Shown here: positions 1-4,200 of the stretch, piece by piece
How positions within the stretch are numbered: position 1 is the first letter of the stretch
Layout of the letters: every line of letters begins with the position of its first letter
The notes under the pieces: generated by a model
Databases searched by the model: none
Seen by the model: the letters and a program-made list of their open reading frames with translations, nothing else
What the model was told of the DNA's origin: nothing
Made by a program: the position numbers and the translations under genes
Source: Gammaproteobacteria bacterium RBG_16_37_9
Lineage (GTDB): Bacteria; Pseudomonadota; Gammaproteobacteria; UBA9339
Direction: 5' to 3'
Assembly (NCBI GenBank): GCA_001801345.1
Contig: MGXJ01000041.1
Location: 58,412 to 64,932 of the forward strand
DNA: 6,521 nucleotides

Positions 1-59
1 CTGCTGGGATGACACGAAAGTTCGGATTGCAACAGCCCCATACACGGTATTGCTCTATA

Positions 60-79
60 TTTAATATTCCCTTAATATA
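60..79 (+). promoter_or_regulatory. Tandem PmrA-type operator
   Basis: Two direct half-sites, TTTAATATT (60-68) and CTTAATATA (71-79), are separated by the two bases CC. The published Legionella/Coxiella PmrA consensus, as I recall it, is cTTAATATT-N2-cTTAATATT, so 16 of the 18 specified positions match and the spacing is exact. The box ends seven bases before a -10 hexamer (87-92) and covers where a -35 would lie. That is the usual arrangement for activation by an OmpR/PhoB-family response regulator. The match is seen in the sequence; binding and regulation are inferred. Confidence 0.72.
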
Positions 80-86
80 TTTGATG

Positions 87-92
87 TATACT
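87..92 (+). promoter_or_regulatory. -10 box of the PmrA-type promoter
   Basis: TATACT matches five of six positions of TATAAT. No good -35 hexamer lies 17 bases upstream, where the PmrA-type box sits instead, which fits an activator-dependent promoter. Transcription would begin near base 99, giving a leader of roughly 28 bases before the ATG at 127. Confidence 0.55.
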
Positions 93-126
93 TCTTGTAT
101 CTTTTGTTGAGTATACGAAAATATAT

Positions 127-630
127 ATGCCAGATTTTTATAACACAATTTTAAAATCAATTAGTGATTACAAGGTAATCCTTAGGAGAAATTTATCTGC
201 AAAACAATGTGCAGCTAAATTGCATGAGCTTGGCATTAAAAGAAATTACATAAAAAATATTGATGAAGTTAAGTTGTATGAAACTGGTCTAAGAATTATA
301 GATGAATTAAAAAAATATATCGATGCTCATAAAGGTGAGAGGACTGCCAATTTCTATTTCGGTGCAGAGGAGTTTTTACAATATTTAGAAGAACTATTTG
401 CTCAATATACAGTGGAAGATGGTAGAATCATTCATGCTGGGCAAAGAGCTTCATGCATGTTAATAGAGGCTATCCAATTAATAACTATTCCCAAAGAAAA
501 AATGACAGCAAAAATTGTGCAGCAAATTAGGGATTTTGGTGATGTTGTTAACAAATATGGCAGCAAAGAGCAGAAAAAAATTTTTAATGACGCAATTAGT
601 TCAAAAGAAGAGTTTCTTGCATCATCCTAA
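127..630 (+). CDS. Hypothetical protein; candidate PmrA-regulated Dot/Icm effector
   Basis: I do not recognise the family of this 167-residue protein. It has no signal peptide and no membrane segment. It looks mostly alpha-helical and charged, with Lys/Glu-rich helices around residues 45-68, 80-95 and 124-165, so a soluble cytosolic or exported protein is likely. The last residues (about 155-167, ending SSKEEFLASS) have a Glu pair at positions -6/-7, a Leu at -4 and several Ser and Ala. These traits are seen in Dot/Icm (E-block-like) C-terminal secretion signals. A tandem PmrA-type box and a -10 hexamer lie directly upstream. The ATG at 127 is the first usable start after the predicted transcription start, but it has no clear Shine-Dalgarno. 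The gene is monocistronic as far as can be seen, and it is more AT-rich than pgi. The reading frame is well supported. The effector role is an inference, and a lineage-specific non-secreted protein under PmrA control is the alternative. Confidence 0.85.
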   Translation: MPDFYNTILKSISDYKVILRRNLSAKQCAAKLHELGIKRNYIKNIDEVKLYETGLRIIDELKKYIDAHKGERTANFYFGAEEFLQYLEELFAQYTVEDGRIIHAGQRASCMLIEAIQLITIPKEKMTAKIVQQIRDFGDVVNKYGSKEQKKIFNDAISSKEEFLASS

Positions 631-647
631 ATCCCCATAGTTTATTT

Positions 648-663
648 TGTTCTTGATAGAACA
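648..663. other. Short perfect palindrome after the 127-630 gene
   Basis: TGTTCT and AGAACA form a 6-bp stem with a TGAT loop, 17 bases after the stop at 630. It is too AT-rich, and lacks the T-run, for a convincing intrinsic terminator. It overlaps the -35 of the predicted pgi promoter, so it could equally be an operator. Only the symmetry itself is certain. Confidence 0.35.
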
Positions 664-681
664 TTATTTGCAGCATAGAAT
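653..681 (+). promoter_or_regulatory. Possible sigma-70 promoter for pgi
   Basis: TTGATA (653-658) and TAGAAT (676-681) are separated by the ideal 17 bases. Each hexamer differs from consensus at one or two positions. The promoter would drive pgi with a long leader of about 200 bases containing the GC-rich palindrome. No equally good promoter was found closer to pgi. Confidence 0.45.
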
Positions 682-726
682 TGCCTTATACAAAAGTGAC
701 ATAGACCTTCTGCGAAACAGCGAGCG

Positions 727-823
727 CGAGGGAGTCGGGGTTATGGTTCGCGGGGCGCATGATACAGGGATGGAAAGGAATCGAGGCAGGAGCCGTCCCC
801 AAGAAGCATAACCCCGACTCTCG
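727..823. repeat. GC-rich long inverted repeat, MITE/REP-like element
   Basis: A perfect 14-base arm GAGTCGGGGTTATG (732-745) is matched by its exact reverse complement at 807-820. The stem extends by three more pairs (727-729 with 821-823) past a two-G bulge. About 61 bases lie between the arms. By hand count, 62 of the 100 bases in 721-820 are G or C, against strongly AT-rich surroundings, so this looks like an inserted element and not ordinary intergenic DNA. It sits in the 5' region of pgi and would form a large hairpin in its transcript. A small non-autonomous element or dispersed palindromic repeat is most likely; a structured RNA is possible. The true borders may be wider, roughly 695-840. 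Confidence 0.6.
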
Positions 824-891
824 AAGCAATGAGCGGTTTTGTGGAACCTCATTTTTGAGGCTCTAATCTTTTTGACAAGGTAAAATATCTT

Positions 892-2526
892 ATGGACGAT
901 AAACCCGATATCTCTAATGCATGGCAGGCATTAACTAAACACTGTCATCAAAACTCAAATTTAAAAATAAAAGACCAATTTGCAACTTATCCAGAACGTT
1001 TTTCTGAGTTTTCTTTGGAAGCAGCTGGGATCTTTTTAGATTATTCAAAAAATCGTATAACCACCGAAACTATGCGATTATTGTGTGATTTAGCAAAAGC
1101 AGCTGAGGTATCGCGGCATCGTGAGGAGATGTTTTGTGGCAAAGAAATAAATATTACCGAAAAACGCGCAGTATTACATACAGCACTAAGAAATATTCAC
1201 GATGAATCGACTCCAGAGAGCGTGTTGGTAAAAAAGGAACTTAAACGCATGGCAGATTGTGTGCATAGTATCCTAGGTGGTAAGTGGAGTGGTTATAGTG
1301 GCAAGCTAATTACTGATGTGGTAAATATTGGCATTGGCGGTTCTGATCTTGGTCCCGCGATGGCTGTAGCAGCGCTGCAACCATATGGTAACCATATTAA
1401 AGCTCATTTTGTTTCTAACATTGATTCTACACATATCAACGAAACCATAAAATATCTTAATCCAGAGACTACTGTATTTATAGTTACTTCGAAAACGTTT
1501 ACTACCCAGGAAACCTTAGTCAATGCAATTACTGCTCGAGAGTGGTTGTTAAATAAAGCAGCGATTGAGAAAAAAACCATTGAGAAGCATTTTATTGGAA
1601 TTACGGCAAATCCAACAAGAGCAATTGAGTTTGGTATTAGCCAAGAAAATATTTTCTCATTTTGGGATTGGGTTGGTGGGCGTTTCTCTTTATGGTCAGC
1701 GGTGGGATTATCTATTGCGCTTGCAATCGGTATGGATAAATTTTATGAGTTTTTGGAGGGCGCGCATGCAATGGATAAGCATTTTGAGAGCGCTCCTTTA
1801 GAAGAAAATATGCCGGTAATTTTAGCGTTACTTGGTATTTGGAATATTGATTTTTTAGGTGCACAAGCACAAGCCATTATTCCATATGATCAATATCTAG
1901 AGCTATTTCCAACATATTTGCAACAACTAGAAATGGAAAGCAATGGCAAGCGAGTATGTGTTGATGGCAGTGATGTTAGTTACAAAACAGCTCCCATAGT
2001 TTGGGGTGGGGTTGGGACTAATAGCCAGCATTCTTTTCATCAATTACTGATGCAAGGAACCCACATGGTTCCAGTGGACTTTATTATCCCGTTACAAACT
2101 CACAGTCCTATTGGCAATCATCATTTACTACTTTATGCTAATTGTTTAGCACAGAGCCAGGCTCTAATGTGTGGATGTGGAGAAGAAGATGTTATTGCTG
2201 AATTGAAACTACAGGGGATGTCTAAAGAGCAAATACATAATCTTATGCCGCATAAAATAATACCAGGTAATGTTCCAAGCAATACTATTGTTATGGACAA
2301 GATAGAGCCATCAACTTTAGGTGCTTTAATTGCTCTTTATGAGCATAAGGTATTTGTGCAAGGTATTATTTGGCGCATTAATTCATTTGATCAATGGGGT
2401 GTTGAGCTTGGTAAACGGATGGCAAGTAAATTGGTGCCAATGTTACAAGGTGAAAGTGAAGCGACAGGGTTAGATGGATCTACTCAAGGATTGATTAACC
2501 TAATTACCTGTCATCCTCGGGCTTGA
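892..2526 (+). CDS. pgi: Glucose-6-phosphate isomerase
   Basis: This 544-residue enzyme is close to the usual length of about 550 for bacterial Pgi. It interconverts glucose-6-phosphate and fructose-6-phosphate in the cytosol, in glycolysis and gluconeogenesis. Family motifs are intact: the phosphate-binding stretch IGIGGSDLGP (146-155), the first signature around DWVGGRFSLWSAVG (259-272), and the second signature FDQWGVELGK (499-508). By analogy with E. coli Pgi (E355, H386, K514), the catalytic residues are Glu349 in LEMESNGK, His380 in NSQHSFHQ and Lys508. In the usual LIHQGT segment after the catalytic His, Met replaces His (LLMQGT, 385-390). The ATG at 892 is supported by the match of the N-terminus to family length and by a weak ACAAGG 11 bases upstream. 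The C-terminus is odd. After GLINLI the frame enters a dispersed palindromic repeat, which supplies the last residues (TCHPRA) and the TGA. Function should not be harmed, because this tail lies beyond the catalytic core. Confidence 0.97.
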   Translation: MDDKPDISNAWQALTKHCHQNSNLKIKDQFATYPERFSEFSLEAAGIFLDYSKNRITTETMRLLCDLAKAAEVSRHREEMFCGKEINITEKRAVLHTALRNIHDESTPESVLVKKELKRMADCVHSILGGKWSGYSGKLITDVVNIGIGGSDLGPAMAVAALQPYGNHIKAHFVSNIDSTHINETIKYLNPETTVFIVTSKTFTTQETLVNAITAREWLLNKAAIEKKTIEKHFIGITANPTRAIEFGISQENIFSFWDWVGGRFSLWSAVGLSIALAIGMDKFYEFLEGAHAMDKHFESAPLEENMPVILALLGIWNIDFLGAQAQAIIPYDQYLELFPTYLQQLEMESNGKRVCVDGSDVSYKTAPIVWGGVGTNSQHSFHQLLMQGTHMVPVDFIIPLQTHSPIGNHHLLLYANCLAQSQALMCGCGEEDVIAELKLQGMSKEQIHNLMPHKIIPGNVPSNTIVMDKIEPSTLGALIALYEHKVFVQGIIWRINSFDQWGVELGKRMASKLVPMLQGESEATGLDGSTQGLINLITCHPRA

Positions 2527-2571
2527 TACTGTCATCCTCGGGCTTGATACTGTCATCCTCGGGCTTGACCC
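2509..2571. repeat. Three tandem 21-bp repeat units
   Basis: Units begin with TGTCATCCTCGGGCTTGA at 2509, 2530 and 2551. The first two end in TAC and are identical; the third ends in CCC and leads into a full palindrome. The period is a multiple of three. The first unit overlaps the end of pgi and contains its TGA (2524-2526). The first two units look like half-palindromes duplicated next to one complete element. Confidence 0.9.
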
Positions 2572-2585
2572 GAGGATCTAGTATC
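2546..2585. repeat. REP-like hairpin 1
   Basis: ATCCTCGGG (2555-2563) pairs perfectly with CCCGAGGAT (2569-2577) around the loop CTTGA. An outer GATAC (2546-2550) can also pair with GTATC (2581-2585) across a small internal loop. As the first strong hairpin after pgi it may act as a 3' end or stabiliser of the pgi transcript, although no T-run follows. Confidence 0.85.
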
Positions 2586-2594
2586 GGTCATAAG

Positions 2595-2618
2595 ATTCTC
2601 GGGTCTTCGCCCGAGAAT
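2595..2618. repeat. REP-like hairpin 2
   Basis: ATTCTCGGG (2595-2603) pairs with CCCGAGAAT (2610-2618) around the loop TCTTCG and is followed by GACAT. It is a variant of hairpin 1 with the compensating change CC to TC on the left and GG to GA on the right, so the pairing is preserved. Confidence 0.85.
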
Positions 2619-2638
2619 GACATGATGGTGTGAAGATC

Positions 2639-2656
2639 CTCGGATCTTCGTCCGAG
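2639..2656. repeat. REP-like hairpin 3
   Basis: CTCGGA (2639-2644) pairs with TCCGAG (2651-2656) around the same TCTTCG loop as hairpin 2. The flank GAAGATC resembles the other units. This is a shorter, partly decayed or mosaic copy of the same family. Confidence 0.75.
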
Positions 2657-2662
2657 AGCCTG

Positions 2663-2683
2663 CATTCGTGCTCGACACGAATG
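2663..2683. repeat. REP-like hairpin 4
   Basis: CATTCGTG (2663-2670) pairs with CACGAATG (2676-2683) around the loop CTCGA and is followed by ATGAC. The stem sequence differs from hairpins 1-3, but the stem length, loop size and trailing ATGACA-type flank are alike. From 2684 to 2750 only degenerate traces remain (GGATGACAT at 2703-2711 and GGTGACATG at 2739-2747), with no further strong stem. Confidence 0.75.
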
Positions 2684-2753
2684 ATGACAAGCGTGGGTGT
2701 AAGGATGACATAGTAGGACAGTAGTGTCGCAGGTTCGGGGTGACATGCAACAC

Positions 2754-3584
2754 CTACGTATCTATATTCCCCTCAAGATAAGTATTCAAACGCTTAAACC
2801 ATCCTCCTAGCCAACGTTCGGTATGTTGAGAAGCTGATGCGCGCTCTACGCGTTTAATTAAAGCATTTTTTGCTGACCAAACGTAAGCTTGAAGTGGTGT
2901 TGAGCCTGGTGGCGCGTATTTCATGCCTTTAAGCACTTGCAGGAGACCAGTTCCACGTTCATAATTATATCGAGAGTTACTTACACCAGCCCCTTTAAAA
3001 TTAAGGTAATCAACCAAAGCATAAATTCCGGTTGGCGTGCGTGCTAGGCTATAAAATTTTTGATATATAAAAACTCGTTCTTCTGCAGGAGCGCTTGCTA
3101 GTAAATCTGGCAATATTTCCTGAAGATGGCGTGTCATGTATTCTGCTTGTATGGGGATGGTTTTTTGTAAAAAAATGCGTAGCTCACTCATTTTTGATGA
3201 ATATTGTTCTTTCAAAAATTCATTGCGATTGCTCCAAGGGCAATATAACCCATTTCTACCTTGTAACCATGATGGGATATTGATGCCGCGCGCTTCAATG
3301 TAACGTAGTAAATGTGGAAAACCGCTATTAAATGAAGCACGTTTGCTAGAGTATGGGTGCCAAATGAAATGCCCAATACCCAAAGATGCAAAGTCTTCTC
3401 CATAATTCCAGGTAGTTAAGCCCATTACGCTCCCACCACTTTCATTAAACCAAATTTTTATCCCTATTGGTAAGGCAATTTGCGGAGAGATCGACAGTAT
3501 TTGTTGATTTTTGTGGCCATGGTTGCCTAGGCTGGGCACGCTACAAAAGAATAATAATGCTAGGATGATTTTTGCTAAATTCAT
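2754..3584 (-). CDS. Exported lysozyme-like hypothetical protein
   Basis: This 276-residue protein begins with a hydrophobic N-terminus (residues 1-20, Lys5 then a run of Ile/Leu/Ala/Phe) that reads as a Sec signal peptide, with cleavage near SLG-NHG. The Cys at 14 does not sit in a good lipobox. The core at residues 43-76 has a Glu at 48 (WFNESGG), then LTTWNYGEDFASLGIGHFIW. The spacing of this Glu to GIGH (69-72) resembles the lysozyme-fold pattern of a catalytic Glu followed by T-x-GxGH. I recall similar conserved proteins of unknown function in many gammaproteobacteria. A periplasmic peptidoglycan-active role is therefore inferred, not shown. The C-terminal half is helical and rich in aromatic and basic residues, ending in WLGGWFKRL. 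It is convergent with pgi and divergent from icmV, in the place where icmW-icmX lie in L. pneumophila. The ATG at 3584 gives the full signal peptide but has no strong ribosome site. Confidence 0.88.
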   Translation of the reverse strand: MNLAKIILALLFFCSVPSLGNHGHKNQQILSISPQIALPIGIKIWFNESGGSVMGLTTWNYGEDFASLGIGHFIWHPYSSKRASFNSGFPHLLRYIEARGINIPSWLQGRNGLYCPWSNRNEFLKEQYSSKMSELRIFLQKTIPIQAEYMTRHLQEILPDLLASAPAEERVFIYQKFYSLARTPTGIYALVDYLNFKGAGVSNSRYNYERGTGLLQVLKGMKYAPPGSTPLQAYVWSAKNALIKRVERASASQHTERWLGGWFKRLNTYLEGNIDT

Positions 3585-3610
3585 ATCAAAGTAAAGTTAA
3601 GTTATAAAAG

Positions 3611-3640
3611 AATATACAATACATTAAAAATCAGTTTCAA
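3611..3640 (-). promoter_or_regulatory. Possible promoter of the lysozyme-like gene
   Basis: On the minus strand TTGAAA (3640 down to 3635) is followed after 18 bases by TATATT (3616 down to 3611). Each differs from consensus at one or two positions. Transcription would start near 3604, about 20 bases before the ATG at 3584. The -35 hexamer is the same six base pairs used by the predicted icmV promoter on the other strand. Confidence 0.5.
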
Positions 3641-3662
3641 GTAAAATTTTATATGTTACAAT
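3635..3662 (+). promoter_or_regulatory. Possible promoter of icmV-dotA
   Basis: TACAAT (3657-3662) is preceded by TGT at 3654-3656, giving an extended -10 (TGnTACAAT). TTTCAA (3635-3640) lies 16 bases upstream as a weak -35. Transcription would begin near 3669, leaving a leader of about 57 bases. No convincing tandem PmrA box is visible in 3585-3725. Confidence 0.5.
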
Positions 3663-3725
3663 GCCAAAACGCTTGCAGTAGGTTTCAACTTTCGGATTTA
3701 GGTTAAATAAAAAGGGAAAAATTTT

Positions 3726-4199
3726 ATGCCCGAAACAAAAAAAGTAGATACGCAAAAACGTAAGCCAATCAAGAAGTTCTTCAAGTCATTTGTCGATGTT
3801 AAAAAATGGTCATCGTATGATGAAGTTTCCGCAAATACAAAAAACACATGGGGTTTGTTTCGCAGGTTGTTTTCTCGTGCAACAGGTGAAGTGCGTCGTG
3901 AAACTTATGAAGAAGCAGTTGTTCGTTTAGGTTTAAATGAAGAACAAGCTATTGCGAGAAAAAATAATTTCTTGTATTCGTCATTGGTTTATGCAGCCTT
4001 TGCACTCGGATTTCTCATTTATTTTATCTATTCGTTGATTCATCTAAGACTACTTGCTGCTGGTTTAACAATAATGTTGATAGTTTTAATGTCGTTAGCC
4101 GCCTATCGCGAGCATTTTTGGTATATGCAGATGCAAAAGAAAAAACTAGGTTGCGATTTTCATGAATGGTTAGCATTCATTTTAAGGAGGCAAGTGTGA
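3726..4199 (+). CDS. icmV: Dot/Icm type IVB secretion protein IcmV
   Basis: This 157-residue protein is close to the length of about 150 known for L. pneumophila IcmV. IcmV is an inner-membrane component required for Dot/Icm effector translocation and intracellular growth. The N-terminus (1-30) is strongly basic with repeated Lys and Phe (KKFFKSFVDVKKW) and should be cytosolic. Two adjacent hydrophobic helices, about 82-103 and 107-126, form a membrane hairpin. A short basic tail follows with the motif AYREHFWYMQMQKKKLGC (125-142) and HEWL (146-149), typical of this family. Identification rests on this pattern, the length, and the dotA gene immediately downstream. A modest AAGGGA lies about eight bases before the ATG at 3726. 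The stop (4197-4199) is one base from the dotA start, so the two are surely one operon. In L. pneumophila icmV is also followed directly by dotA. Confidence 0.93.
   Translation: MPETKKVDTQKRKPIKKFFKSFVDVKKWSSYDEVSANTKNTWGLFRRLFSRATGEVRRETYEEAVVRLGLNEEQAIARKNNFLYSSLVYAAFALGFLIYFIYSLIHLRLLAAGLTIMLIVLMSLAAYREHFWYMQMQKKKLGCDFHEWLAFILRRQV
4184..4190 (+). promoter_or_regulatory. Strong ribosome binding site fixing the dotA start
   Basis: A perfect AAGGAGG lies inside the last codons of icmV, ten bases before ATG 4201. It is the best Shine-Dalgarno in the window, and it selects this ATG, which follows the icmV TGA by a single base. Termination-reinitiation coupling between IcmV and DotA translation is likely. 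Confidence 0.85.
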
Positions 4200-4200
4200 T

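Noticed and set aside
1..50. GGGATGACAC and following bases resembling the tail of the 2509-2750 repeat family
   Set aside because: Only a short motif is shared and no hairpin is visible. It could be the end of a repeat lying mostly outside the window, but it cannot be supported.
664..852. 62-codon minus-strand open frame
   Set aside because: It is made almost wholly of the GC-rich palindrome and has an Arg/Ser/Pro-rich product typical of translated repeat DNA. There is no ribosome site, and it lies in the leader of pgi.
847..860. Small hairpin CCTCA-TTTT-TGAGG before pgi
   Set aside because: The stem has only five pairs, and the T-run comes several bases later. It is too weak to call an attenuator or terminator.
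872..877. Perfect TTGACA hexamer just before pgi
   Set aside because: A matching -10 would fall at about 895-900, inside the coding sequence, and no TATAAT-like hexamer is there. The 653-681 promoter fits better.
1565..1801. 78-codon plus-strand frame inside pgi
   Set aside because: It is an out-of-frame shadow of a well-supported enzyme gene.
2553..2753. 66-codon minus-strand open frame between pgi and the lysozyme-like gene
   Set aside because: It is a translation of the hairpin cluster. The high GC and internal palindromes explain the open frame, and no protein family is visible.
3095..3403. Short frames on both strands inside the lysozyme-like gene
   Set aside because: They are shadows of the 276-residue gene and lack starts with ribosome sites.
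3591..3605. GTAAA-N5-GTTAT resembling a CpxR site upstream of icmV
   Set aside because: CpxR is reported to regulate icmV in Legionella, but the second half-site matches poorly. The site lies downstream of the minus-strand -10 and well upstream of the icmV -35, so support is too weak.
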